Part shown: positions 1 to 7,305 of the stretch, in pieces
Position numbering within the stretch: the first letter of the stretch is position 1
How the letters are laid out: every line of letters starts with the position of its first letter
Origin: Paracidovorax anthurii
Lineage (GTDB): Bacteria; Pseudomonadota; Gammaproteobacteria; Burkholderiales; Burkholderiaceae_C
Length of the DNA stretch: 34,904 bases
Assembly: GCF_003269065.1 (NCBI RefSeq)
Contig: NZ_QLTA01000059.1
Coordinates: 1-34,904, forward strand
Direction of reading: 5' to 3'
Position numbers and translations under genes: made by a program
Notes under the pieces: model-generated
The model's input: only the letters and a program-made list of their open reading frames with translations
What the model was told of the DNA's origin: nothing
Database searches by the model: none

Positions 1-27
1 CGCCCCGCCGCGCTGGCTGCGTCCCTC

Positions 28-71
28 TTCCCACGCGCAGCGTGAGAGAAGGGGGAAGCCGCGAAGCGGCT
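28..71. other. Two small hairpins downstream of the ZIP gene
   Basis: Two inverted repeats lie just beyond the 3' end of the leftward ZIP gene: an imperfect one at about 28-52 around CACGC-gca-GCGTG, and a perfect AGCCGC-gaa-GCGGCT at 57-71. No T run follows on either strand, so an intrinsic terminator is possible but not shown. The neighbour to the left lies outside the window. Confidence 0.35.
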
Positions 72-91
72 CAGGGGGTTGTCGTTTCATT

Positions 92-934
92 TCAGTGGCT
101 GTGCGCCATGCCGCTCACCAGCGTGACCACGGTCATGCCCGCCACCAGCCACGCGATCTGCGCCAGCGTCTGCGCGGCCGTGAGGCGCTTTTGCAACTGG
201 GGAATGAGGTCGGCCAGCGCCACGTAGACAAAGCTGCTGGAGGCGACGGCCAGGAAGTAAGGCAGCCAGTCCTGCAGTTCGCTCACGAGGAAATACCCCG
301 CCACGCCCCCCAGCGCGGTCACCGCCCCCGCCAGGGACACCTTGACCAGGGCCGCGCGGCGGTTGCCGCTGCTCTGGCGCAGCACGACGAGATCGCCCAT
401 GTGGTGGGGCACCTCGTGCGCGAGCACCGACAGCGCGGCCACGATGCCCAGCCGCAGGTCCGCCATGAAGGCGGAGGCGATGAGGATGCCGTCGCCGAAG
501 CAGTGCACGCTGTCGCCCGTGAGCAGCGTCCAGCCGCCCGAGGAGCGCGCGCCGTGGGAATGGCCGTGCGCATGGGCGGCATGGCCGTGGTCATGGGCGT
601 GCCCGTGCCCGCCGTGCTCCTGGTCGTTGGCGGGGCCCACGCCATGCTCATGGCCGTGGTGCCACAGCTCCGCCTTGTCCAGCAGGAAGAAGAACACCAG
701 CCCCACCAGCAGCGTGGCGAACAGCTCGTGCGCGCCGGCCTGGCTCTCGAAAGCCTCGGGCAGCAGGTGCATGAAGGCCGTGGCCAGTAGCGCCCCGGCG
801 GCCAGGCTCAGCAGGTGCTGCGGCCCGATGCCGGTGCGGCCGTCCCCCCAGCCCGCCCGCATGAGCAGGGCCGCCACCCACACGCTGCCGATGCCAGCGG
901 CCAGCGTGGCCAGGATGATTGCTATCAAAGTCAT
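92..934 (-). CDS. ZIP-family divalent metal transporter
   Basis: Predicted inner-membrane metal (zinc/iron) transporter of the ZIP family, 280 residues from the chosen ATG at 934. Visible: a first membrane segment right at the N-terminus, a long His-rich cytoplasmic-type loop in the first half (runs of HGH/HDH), then the metal-site helices with VHCFGDG and LAHEVPHHMGD, matching the HNxxDG and HExPH motifs of the family. Further hydrophobic helices reach the C-terminus MAHSH. An in-frame ATG at 1006 would add 24 charged residues without homologous character, so the start at 934, which opens directly with a membrane helix, is preferred; an AAGAG lies 11-12 nt upstream. The start codon sits inside an AT-rich palindrome (918-942). 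Metal specificity cannot be told from sequence alone. Confidence 0.9.
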   Translation of the reverse strand: MTLIAIILATLAAGIGSVWVAALLMRAGWGDGRTGIGPQHLLSLAAGALLATAFMHLLPEAFESQAGAHELFATLLVGLVFFFLLDKAELWHHGHEHGVGPANDQEHGGHGHAHDHGHAAHAHGHSHGARSSGGWTLLTGDSVHCFGDGILIASAFMADLRLGIVAALSVLAHEVPHHMGDLVVLRQSSGNRRAALVKVSLAGAVTALGGVAGYFLVSELQDWLPYFLAVASSSFVYVALADLIPQLQKRLTAAQTLAQIAWLVAGMTVVTLVSGMAHSH

Positions 935-942
935 AGCTATAT
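918..942. repeat. AT-rich mini-palindrome over the ZIP start codon
   Basis: ATTGCTAT and ATAGCTAT arms flank CAAAGTC, giving an AT-rich palindrome in otherwise GC-rich DNA. It covers the ZIP start codon and supplies the first codons (MTLIAI on the minus strand). A related palindrome, TTGCTATT-TTTAT-AATAGCAA, lies at 19321-19341. Confidence 0.5.
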
Positions 943-1010
943 GTGCTCTTTTCTTGCCGACATGACGCCGGTTTGGTTCTGATTCCCCCCTCTCGCGCGG
1001 ACGCAAACGA

Positions 1011-1030
1011 AAAAAGCCCCGAAGGGCTTT
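1011..1030 (-). terminator. Intrinsic terminator (leftward)
   Basis: On the minus strand AAAGCCC-TTCG-GGGCTTT is followed by a run of T (plus-strand A run 1011-1015), a classic UUCG-loop hairpin with U tract. It stops transcripts coming from the dienelactone-hydrolase-like gene and its downstream palindrome before they reach the ZIP gene. Confidence 0.85.
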
Positions 1031-1056
1031 GTGGCATCAGCGCTCGCGAAAAGCGG

Positions 1057-1226
1057 TTCTGTCAGAAGGTGTGAATGCATCCGGCATGGACCGATCGGCC
1101 GCCAGAACGCGCCCGATCAAGGCGCAAAGCACCGCCGTAGCTCGGGGCTACGGCGAGCATTTGCAACGCAGAGCGGGCGCATTCTGGCGAGTCGAGCGGC
1201 CTGGCCGGTTCTTTCACACCTTCTCA
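1057..1226. repeat. Long imperfect palindrome (about 80 bp arms)
   Basis: The left arm starts at about 1062 with TCAGAAGGTGTGAA and the right arm ends at 1226 with its complement TTCACACCTTCTCA. Moving inward, both arms share CGCCAGAAYGCGCCCG, then GCAAAGC/GCAAATGC, and meet at GCCGTAGC-tcgg-GGCTACGGC (about 1133-1153). By eye the arms agree at roughly three quarters or more of positions. The outer right end contains the stop codon of the hydrolase gene. Transcribed leftward, it would form one long RNA hairpin ending just before the 1011-1030 terminator. It carries no convincing gene. Confidence 0.8.
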
Positions 1227-2132
1227 GCCCACGCCGTGCGTCTTGAACCACGCCAGCGCACGCTTCCATCCATCCTCGGCGGCTTCCTTGCGGAAGCTCG
1301 GCCGGTAGTCGGCATGGAAGGCATGCGGCGCATCGGGGTACACGACGAACTCCGACGCCTTGGCGGCGGCGGAGCCGGTCTTGAGGGCTGCTTTCATCTT
1401 ATCAACCGTGTCAAGGGGGATGCCGGTGTCTTTTTCGCCGTAGAGGCCCAGCACCGGCGCCTTGAGGATCGGGGCGATGTCCACGGGGTGCTTGGGGGTC
1501 AGCTCGCTCGGCTGGCCCACGAGGCGGCCGTACCAGGCCACGCCGGCCTTCACCGGGCCGTGCGCCGCATAGAGCCACGTGATGCGCCCGCCCCAGCAGA
1601 AGCCGGTGATGCCCACCCTGGACAGATCGCCGCCATGGGCGCCCGCCCACTTCACCGTGGCGTCGAGGTCGGCCAGCACCTGGGCATCGGGCACCTTGGA
1701 GACGATCTCGCTCATGAGCTTGGCGACCTCGGTGTACTGCGACGGATCGCCCTGGCGCACGTACATGTCCGGCGCGATCGCCAGATAGCCCGCCTTCGCG
1801 AAGCGCCGGCAGGTGTCGGCGATGTATTCGTGCACGCCGAAGATCTCCTGGATCACCAGCACCACGGGCAGGCCCGTCTTGCCGGCGGGCGCGGCCCGGT
1901 AGGCCGGCACCTTGAAGCCGTTCACGTCGATCTCGACCTTGCCGGCCGTGAGCCCGTCGGCGGGCGTCTGGATCGCCGTCTGCGCCATGATGGGCATGGC
2001 CGCCGTGGCATAGCCCACCCCGAAGCCCGCGCCGAGCACCACCCGCATGGCGGTGCGGCGGCTGGCGCCCGCCTCGGTGGACTGGCCGGGCAGCAGGGCG
2101 TCGAAGTCTTTCTTGAGGTCGTCTTGCAGCAT
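1224..2132 (-). CDS. Dienelactone-hydrolase family protein, exported
   Basis: Alpha/beta hydrolase of the dienelactone hydrolase family, 302 residues. The nucleophile is Cys at about residue 179 in GFCWGGR (family GxCxGG), the acid is Asp in YGEKDTGIP and the base is His in APHAFH, so the Cys-Asp-His triad is complete. The N-terminus carries SRRTAM (residues 24-29) followed by a hydrophobic stretch ending PIMAQ, which fits a Tat signal and a periplasmic enzyme. The start at 2132 has an AGGAG 6 nt upstream; the longer reading frame to 2276 is rejected because it runs through the promoter region. It diverges from the GbsR-type regulator with an operator between them, which suggests shared control. 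The substrate is unknown. Confidence 0.9.
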   Translation of the reverse strand: MLQDDLKKDFDALLPGQSTEAGASRRTAMRVVLGAGFGVGYATAAMPIMAQTAIQTPADGLTAGKVEIDVNGFKVPAYRAAPAGKTGLPVVLVIQEIFGVHEYIADTCRRFAKAGYLAIAPDMYVRQGDPSQYTEVAKLMSEIVSKVPDAQVLADLDATVKWAGAHGGDLSRVGITGFCWGGRITWLYAAHGPVKAGVAWYGRLVGQPSELTPKHPVDIAPILKAPVLGLYGEKDTGIPLDTVDKMKAALKTGSAAAKASEFVVYPDAPHAFHADYRPSFRKEAAEDGWKRALAWFKTHGVG

Positions 2133-2277
2133 GGGAAGCTCCTGTGAAAGTGTCGGGTTGGAAGGCGAAACAGCCGGCACGGAGTCTAGGGCCTGCGGCG
2201 CCCGGGGCCGCCCCGCCGGCATAAACACCCCACGCAGGCGCCATCCGTTCGCCCCTTGCCATCTCACGGAACACAAG

Positions 2278-2297
2278 ATTTCTGTATTGACAGAAAT
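2278..2297. promoter_or_regulatory. Operator palindrome O1 (regulator/hydrolase divergent region)
   Basis: Perfect 8-4-8 palindrome ATTTCTGT-ATTG-ACAGAAAT, 23 bp upstream of the regulator ATG. A TTGACA (2287-2292) lies inside it, so a bound repressor would cover a -35 box; no convincing -10 was found. A near-identical site stands at 2906-2925, which argues for one regulator binding both. Confidence 0.75.
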
Positions 2298-2320
2298 TTA
2301 TGAAGCAATAGACTGGCGGC

Positions 2321-2869
2321 ATGCAACTCACCGACATCGCCCGCCGCTTCGTCGTCCACTGGGGAGAGATGGGCACCGCCTGGGGCGTCAACCGCACCGT
2401 GGCGCAGATCCACGCCCTGCTCTTCTTCCATGGCCGGCCGCTGCACGCCGAGGAGATCTGCGACACGCTGGGCGTGGCGCGCTCCAACGCCAGCAACAGC
2501 CTCAAGGAACTGCTCAACTGGAACCTCATCCGCACCACCCACGTGCTGGGTGACCGGCGCGACTATTTCGAAACCTCCTCCGACGTGTGGGAACTGTTCC
2601 GCACCGTGGTGCGCGAGCGCAAGGAGCGCGAGTTCGAGCCCACGGTGCGCATGCTGCGCGAACTCGTGGCCCAGCCCGCGCTGGCGGCCGAGTCCCCCGA
2701 CGCACAGGACCGCGTGCGCGAAACCCTGCGGCTCATGGAATCGCTGGGCCTCTGGACCGACGAGATGCTGCGGCTCACGCCCTCCACGCTGGAGAAGGTG
2801 CTGCGCCTGGGCGCGAGCGTGCAGAAGTTCGTGCGCGGCGACGACACCGCATCGCGGAACAAGCCCTGA
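2321..2869 (+). CDS. GbsR/MarR-type transcriptional regulator
   Basis: A 182-residue DNA-binding protein of the GbsR-like MarR superfamily. Residues 1-30 form the leading helix (FVVHWGEMGTAWGVNRTVAQ, typical of GbsR). A winged helix-turn-helix at about 33-85 includes AEEICDTLGVARSNASNSLK and a wing at LGDRRDYFE. The C-terminal half is helical and likely mediates dimerisation or ligand response. Known relatives sense small metabolites and repress neighbouring genes. Here a palindrome lies just upstream and again before the DCC operon, so autoregulation plus control of that operon is inferred. The ribosome-binding site is weak (GGCGG). Confidence 0.88.
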   Translation: MQLTDIARRFVVHWGEMGTAWGVNRTVAQIHALLFFHGRPLHAEEICDTLGVARSNASNSLKELLNWNLIRTTHVLGDRRDYFETSSDVWELFRTVVRERKEREFEPTVRMLRELVAQPALAAESPDAQDRVRETLRLMESLGLWTDEMLRLTPSTLEKVLRLGASVQKFVRGDDTASRNKP

Positions 2870-2905
2870 GGCCCGCGCCACCTGCCAGCCCCCTCACGCC
2901 TCAAA

Positions 2906-2925
2906 ATTTCTGTTTATACCGAAAT
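2906..2925. promoter_or_regulatory. Operator palindrome O2 (before the DCC operon)
   Basis: ATTTCTGT-TTAT-ACCGAAAT: same arms, same 4-bp spacer length and only one arm mismatch compared with O1 at 2278-2297. The symmetry extends to AAAATTTC/GAAATTTT (2903-2928). It lies 72 bp upstream of the DCC gene and downstream of the regulator stop, where a promoter for the operon is expected. Confidence 0.75.
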
Positions 2926-2997
2926 TTTGGAAACCCAGAAAACCCGCCGCGGATGCCGCCATTGCGCGCACTGCCCCCACTGACAAGGAGACCCGCC

Positions 2998-3444
2998 ATG
3001 CCCGCCGACGCTCCCGCCCGCTACCCGCTCACGCTCTACTACGACTCCCGCTGCCCGCTGTGCATGACCGAAATGGGCAACCTCATGCGCCGCGACCGCG
3101 CGGGGCTGCTGCGCTTCGCGGACATCTGGGCATCCGATTTCGCGGGGCCGCCGCCGGGCACCACGCAGCAGGACCTGCTCACCCTGATCCACGCCCAGGA
3201 CGCCGACGGCCGCGTGCTGCGGGGCGTGGAGGTGTTCCGCCGCGCCTACGAGGCGGTGGGCATGGGCTGGGTCACGGCCGCCACGCGCTGGCCGGTGCTG
3301 GGGCCGCTCGCGGACCGGCTGTATCCCGTGCTGGCACGCAACCGCTACCGGCTGCCGCGCTGGCTCGTGGGCGGGCTGTTCGAGCGCGCCAGCCAGCGGG
3401 CCGCGCGGCAGCGCTGCGGCCCGGGCGGCCAGTGCGACCTCTGA
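2998..3444 (+). CDS. DCC-family thiol protein (DUF393)
   Basis: A 148-residue protein of the DCC/DUF393 family, named for the conserved D-x-x-C-P-x-C motif; here DSRCPLC at residues 16-22 with Cys19 and Cys22 as the likely redox pair. The rest matches the family in length, with a GVEVFRRAYE segment and a C-terminal amphipathic stretch rich in Arg. Family members are predicted thiol-disulfide oxidoreductases, but no substrate is established. The start is fixed by AAGGAG 7 nt upstream of the ATG. First gene of a four-gene plus-strand operon behind operator O2. Confidence 0.9.
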   Translation: MPADAPARYPLTLYYDSRCPLCMTEMGNLMRRDRAGLLRFADIWASDFAGPPPGTTQQDLLTLIHAQDADGRVLRGVEVFRRAYEAVGMGWVTAATRWPVLGPLADRLYPVLARNRYRLPRWLVGGLFERASQRAARQRCGPGGQCDL

Positions 3445-3488
3445 CCCGCTCTCTTCATCCCTCCTCCATTCCCCGAAGGAAAACCGCC

Positions 3489-4391
3489 ATGCAGATCCTC
3501 CTCACCGGCGCGACGGGCTTCATCGGCCGCCACGTGTCCTCCCGGCTGCGGGCCGAGGGGCACACGGTGCACGAAGGGGTGTCCCCCCGCCATGCCCGCC
3601 CCGGCCCCGGGCAGGTTCCGATGGATTTCTCGCGCGACATCGCCGCCCGTGACTGGCTCCCCCGCCTGCACGGCATCGATGCCGTGGTCAACGCGGTGGG
3701 CGTGCTGCGGGACAGTGCCGCCCGCCCCATCGACGCACTGCACCGCGACGCGCCGAAGGCCCTCTTCGAGGCCTGCGCGCAGGCAGGCGTGCGGCGCGTG
3801 GTGCAGGTCTCCGCCCTGGGCGTGGACCGCAGCGAGACGCGGTATGCCCGCACCAAGCGCGCGGCGGACCATCACCTGCTCGACCTCGCGGGCCAGGGCC
3901 CGGCCCCCCTGCGCGCCTGCGTGCTGCGGCCCAGCGTGGTCTTCGGGCGGGGCGGTGCCAGCAGCGCGCTGTTCATGGCCCTGGCGCGCCTGCCCGTGGT
4001 CTGCCTGCCCCGACCCGTGCTGCAGGCCCGCGTGCAGCCCGTGGCGGTGCACGACCTGGCCGACGCCGTGGCCGCCCTGCTGGGCCCGGCCCTGGACCAC
4101 GCAGGAGTGATCGAATGCGCGGGCCCCGAGGCGGTGACCATGGGCGGGCTGATCGCCAGCCTGCGCGCGCAATGCGGCCACGGGCCCGCGCGCGTGCTGC
4201 CGCTGCCCGATGCGCTGGGGCACCTCGGCGCGCGCCTGGGCGACCTCGTTCCGGCATCGCCCTGGTGCAGCGAAAGCCTGGAGCTGCTGGGCAACGACAA
4301 CACCGCCGATGGCGCGCCGCTGCAGGCGCTCGCCGGGCACGACACGGTGCCTTACCGCGACCTCGTCGCCCGCGCCTGGAGCCATCCATGA
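3489..4391 (+). CDS. SDR-like NAD(P)-binding oxidoreductase/epimerase-type protein
   Basis: A 300-residue extended/atypical SDR-type protein. The N-terminus has the Rossmann motif LLTGATGFIGRHV (residues 4-16, family TGxxGxxG). A VVNAVGVLRD strand follows, then SALGV and YARTK (Y-x-x-x-K-like), and a VLRPSVVFG segment as in NAD(P)-binding epimerase/NDUFA9-like proteins. AAGGA lies 9 nt upstream of the ATG. It ends with ATGA overlapping the next gene, so it is translationally coupled to the membrane proteins. The substrate is unknown; NDUFA9-like relatives bind NADPH without clear catalysis, so a non-catalytic role is possible. Confidence 0.88.
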   Translation: MQILLTGATGFIGRHVSSRLRAEGHTVHEGVSPRHARPGPGQVPMDFSRDIAARDWLPRLHGIDAVVNAVGVLRDSAARPIDALHRDAPKALFEACAQAGVRRVVQVSALGVDRSETRYARTKRAADHHLLDLAGQGPAPLRACVLRPSVVFGRGGASSALFMALARLPVVCLPRPVLQARVQPVAVHDLADAVAALLGPALDHAGVIECAGPEAVTMGGLIASLRAQCGHGPARVLPLPDALGHLGARLGDLVPASPWCSESLELLGNDNTADGAPLQALAGHDTVPYRDLVARAWSHP

Positions 4392-4783
4392 CCCGGCCCG
4401 CACGCACCGGCACCGATCCTGGCGCACTGCGCGGGCTGCGCGCGAGCCTGGTGGCCGTCTGGCTGGGCACGGCCGCCGCGAGCCTGGTCGAATTCCACGG
4501 CCAGGCCCGCGACCTGCTGCTGGCCGCCGGACTGCGGGACGCGGCCTGGATACAGGCGCTCATCGCCGCCGGCATCGCGGCCGATCTCGCCGTGGGCGCG
4601 TGGCTGTGGTGGCGGCCCGGGCGCCCGGCCTATGGCGCGGCCCTCGCGCTGATGGCCGCGATGACCCTCACCGCCACGGCCCTGCAACCCACCCTGTGGC
4701 TGGACCCGCTCGGCAGCCTGCTCAAGAACCTTCCCATCGCCGCCATCCTGATCGCGCTCTGGCGCACACATGAAAGCCCGTGA
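4388..4783 (+). CDS. DoxX-like small membrane protein
   Basis: A 131-residue integral membrane protein with about four hydrophobic helices (around residues 17-35, 55-75, 80-100 and 110-126), the size and layout of DoxX-like/SURF4-type proteins. The motifs SLVEFHG near residue 33 and LWLDPLGSLLKNLPI near 105 resemble the DoxX-like family found next to SDR proteins. The ATG at 4388 overlaps the SDR stop (ATGA). Its biochemical role is unknown; DoxX-like proteins are often tied to quinone or thiol redox chemistry. Confidence 0.8.
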   Translation: MTRPARTGTDPGALRGLRASLVAVWLGTAAASLVEFHGQARDLLLAAGLRDAAWIQALIAAGIAADLAVGAWLWWRPGRPAYGAALALMAAMTLTATALQPTLWLDPLGSLLKNLPIAAILIALWRTHESP

Positions 4784-5259
4784 TGAACAGCTACCTCGTC
4801 CTCAAGTGGGTCCACATCCTCTCCAGCGTGCTGCTGGTGGGCACCGGCTTCGGCTCGGCGTTCTACCTGTTCTTCGCCAACCGTAGCGGCAGCGTGCAGG
4901 CCCAGGCCGTGGTCGGGCGCCTCGTGGTGCGTGCCGACACCTGGTTCACCACGCCCGCGGGCATCGTGCAGCCGGTGAGCGGCTTCGCGCTGGCCCACAT
5001 GGCGGGCTGGCCGATGTCCACGCCCTGGCTCGCAGCGTCGCTCGGGCTGTACGTGGTGGCGGGGCTGTGCTGGCTGCCGGTGCTGTGGCTGCAGTGGCGC
5101 ATGGCGGCCATGGCGCGCGACGCCGCGCAGCACGGCACCGCGCTGCCTGCGGACTACCAGCGCCACGCACGCTGGTGGGAGGCGCTGGGCTATCCGGCCT
5201 TCATCGCCATGCTGGCGATCTACTACCTGATGGTGAACAAGCCCCCGCTCTGGTCATGA
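4783..5259 (+). CDS. DUF2269 family integral membrane protein
   Basis: A 158-residue predicted inner-membrane protein of the DUF2269 family with four membrane segments: YLVLKWVHILSSVLLVGTG at the N-terminus, a second near TPAGIVQPVSG, a third with LYVVAGLCWLPVLWLQ, and a last with AFIAMLAIYYLMV. KWVHILSS with its conserved His is typical of the family. The ATG at 4783 shares its A with the preceding TGA (TGATG), so it is coupled to the DoxX-like gene; an in-frame GTG at 4780 is an alternative. Function unknown. Last gene of the operon, converging on the racemase gene. Confidence 0.88.
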   Translation: MNSYLVLKWVHILSSVLLVGTGFGSAFYLFFANRSGSVQAQAVVGRLVVRADTWFTTPAGIVQPVSGFALAHMAGWPMSTPWLAASLGLYVVAGLCWLPVLWLQWRMAAMARDAAQHGTALPADYQRHARWWEALGYPAFIAMLAIYYLMVNKPPLWS

Positions 5260-5294
5260 AGCGAAGCCCCCTCCAGACCTCGGGGCCGCGGGTG

Positions 5295-6074
5295 TCAGGA
5301 TGCGGCGGGCACGGCTGCGTAGGCCTCGCGGGCCAGGGCTTCGGCCAGCACCTGCGCGGGGTTCACCAGGGCCACGCCAGCATCGGCCTCGGTGAGCGCC
5401 AGCGGGATCTCGGTGCAGCCCATCACGATCACCTGCGCGCCGGCATCGGCGCGCAGGGCCTGCGCCACGTCGGAGAAGCAGCGCCGGGCCAGCTCCAGGT
5501 CGCCCGCCTTCACGCCGTCGTAGATGCCCTGCATGAGGCGCTCGCGCCCGGCCTCGGGCGGCTCCAGGCATTCGATGCCCTCGCGCAGCAGTTCCGCCCG
5601 GTAGAGGCCCGCCCGGTAGGTGCCCTGCGTGGCCAGCAGGCCCACGCGCTGCACGCCCCGGGCGCGCAGCAGCACCGCCACCTCGCGCACCGCGTGCAGC
5701 ACGGTGAGCTGCGGGAACCGCTCCTGCAGCAGGCCGTGCCACGCATGGGCGGTGTTGCAGGCGATCGCGATGGCGTGCACGCCCAGCGCGGCCAGCCGGC
5801 CGGTGGCCTGCAGCAACGCATCGCCGGGCTGGTGCGCGCCCGGGCTGGGGTCCTCCAGCGCCGCCGTGCGGTCGGGCACCGGCACCTGGGCCAGCCAGTG
5901 CTCGGGATAGGCCTGGTCCCGCACGGGGATGTGCAGCGCATGCATGCGTTCGGTGCACGCCTGCACGAAGAGGCGCACGAAGTCGGCGCCCGCGGCCGGC
6001 CCCATGCCCCCCAGGATGCCGACCGTGTGCGGAAGCGCCGACAGCACCGGCTCCGTCTCTCCGGCCATCGTCAT
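5295..6074 (-). CDS. Aspartate/glutamate racemase family protein
   Basis: A 259-residue cofactor-independent racemase of the Asp/Glu/hydantoin racemase superfamily. The two catalytic cysteines are both present: IACNTAHAW (near residue 105) and VMGCTEIPL (near 217), the two-Cys acid/base pair of the family. The N-terminus has VGILGGMGPAAGADF, the usual opening of aspartate racemases. The ATG at 6074 overlaps the stop of the upstream binding-protein gene (ATGA), so the two are translated together; an ATG two codons later is possible. With an amino-acid-binding protein upstream and a D-amino-acid dehydrogenase diverging, it probably interconverts an imported amino acid. Asp versus Glu cannot be decided here. 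Confidence 0.9.
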   Translation of the reverse strand: MTMAGETEPVLSALPHTVGILGGMGPAAGADFVRLFVQACTERMHALHIPVRDQAYPEHWLAQVPVPDRTAALEDPSPGAHQPGDALLQATGRLAALGVHAIAIACNTAHAWHGLLQERFPQLTVLHAVREVAVLLRARGVQRVGLLATQGTYRAGLYRAELLREGIECLEPPEAGRERLMQGIYDGVKAGDLELARRCFSDVAQALRADAGAQVIVMGCTEIPLALTEADAGVALVNPAQVLAEALAREAYAAVPAAS

Positions 6075-6958
6075 ACCGCCGGCTTGTCGCTCTGCGCCTG
6101 GAGGTTGTCGCGCAGCTCCTTGGACATCGGCAGCCCCAGCGCCTGGTTCTTGGGCGCGATGGGCGAGAGGAACCACTTGTTGTAGAGCTTCTCGAATTCG
6201 CCCGACTTCATCATGCCGCCGATCACGCCGTTGACCAGCGCCTGGAACTGCGGATCGTCCTTGCGCATCATGCAGGCGTAGGGCTCGACCTGCAGCGAAT
6301 CGCCCACCACGTCCCAGTCGGCCGGGTTGGTGGCGTTGGCCTTGAGGCCGAAGAGCAGGATGTCGTCCATCGCGAAGGCCAGCGCGCGTCCCGTGTCCAC
6401 GAGCAGCATGGAGTCGTTGTGGTCCTTGCCCAGCACGATGTCCATGTCGAGGTTGTTGTCGCGGTTGTACTTGCGGATCACCTGCGCGTTCGTGGTGCCG
6501 GTGGTGCTGGCCACGGTCTTCTTCGCCAGGTCCGCGTAGTTCTTGATGCCCGAGGTCTTTTTCACGAGCAGGCGCGTGCCGGTGTAGAAATAGTTGATGG
6601 CGAACTGCACGTCCTTGCCGCGCGCGGTGTTGTTGGTGGTGGAGCCGCATTCCAGGTCCACGGTGCCGTTGGTCACGAGCGGGATGCGGTTCTGCGAGGT
6701 CACGGCCTGCAACTCCACCTTGATGCCGGGCTTGTTGAGCTTCTTCTTCACGGCCTCCACGACCGCGTTGGAGATGTCCACCGAGAAGCCGATGGGCGCG
6801 CCCGCGCCGGCCAGGTAGCTGAAGGGCACGGACGATTCGCGGTAGGCCAGCGTGATCTTGCCGCTCTCCGCGATTTTCTTGAGGGTATCGGCCTGCGCCG
6901 GGAGGCAGGCGAGCACGCCGCAGGCCAGCAGCGCGGCGGAGCAGAGGGTGGACTTCAT
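6071..6958 (-). CDS. GltI-like amino-acid ABC transporter binding protein
   Basis: A 295-residue periplasmic solute-binding protein of family 3, close in layout to glutamate/aspartate-binding GltI. A signal peptide (residues 1-23, LACLPAQA) is followed by DTLKKIAESGKITLAYRESSVPF. Typical internal motifs are GFSVDI, VDLECGSTTNN and AFAMDDILL. Strong GAAGGAG-type ribosome site upstream of the ATG. No permease or ATPase genes lie beside it, so it must use a transporter encoded elsewhere or act as a scavenging/sensing protein. It forms an operon with the racemase. Confidence 0.92.
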   Translation of the reverse strand: MKSTLCSAALLACGVLACLPAQADTLKKIAESGKITLAYRESSVPFSYLAGAGAPIGFSVDISNAVVEAVKKKLNKPGIKVELQAVTSQNRIPLVTNGTVDLECGSTTNNTARGKDVQFAINYFYTGTRLLVKKTSGIKNYADLAKKTVASTTGTTNAQVIRKYNRDNNLDMDIVLGKDHNDSMLLVDTGRALAFAMDDILLFGLKANATNPADWDVVGDSLQVEPYACMMRKDDPQFQALVNGVIGGMMKSGEFEKLYNKWFLSPIAPKNQALGLPMSKELRDNLQAQSDKPAV

Positions 6959-7305
6959 GGAGACTCCTTCACGGTTGGGGGAGGATGGCGCCGAACGGCG
7001 GCGCAGCGCGGCGGTGCAGGCACTTTAGGAACACGCGCCCACCTTGAACAATTCATTCCACGCCCGGAGCCATGCCGAAAAGTTATGCCAACAGCATGGA
7101 TAACCCTAAGACATAGCAAGGACCGGACCCGCCCCTGCCCCGCGCGGCGGCGCATAACCTGAAGGCATGGGCGCTGCGGCGAACGGCATTGTTCAAGGGC
7201 TGCGCGCGGTCCTACAGTGCGCCGCAGGCCCGGCCGCAGCGGGCCGGATCGTGCTTTCGCGCGGTGCCCGCGGGCACCCGCTCACCGACGGACGGATGGA
7301 TCGAT
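6959..7305. other. Divergent regulatory region between the binding protein and dehydrogenase genes
   Basis: About 350 bp with no convincing gene. It contains an AT-richer core at 7083-7105, GTTATGCC-aacagc-ATGGATAAC, an imperfect inverted repeat with GTTAT/ATAAC ends and inner ATGC/GCAT, the kind of dyad bound by LysR regulators. One such regulator is encoded 1.5 kb away. Promoter boxes were not assigned with confidence. An in-frame upstream extension of the dehydrogenase to 7189 is considered spurious. Confidence 0.5.

Noticed and set aside
95-790. A plus-strand frame opposite the ZIP gene rich in His and Arg
   Set aside because: The His content comes from reading the antisense of the His-rich ZIP loop; no start signal or family.
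6071-6958. Complete ABC amino-acid importer
   Set aside because: Only the binding protein is present; no permease or ATPase genes are found in the window.
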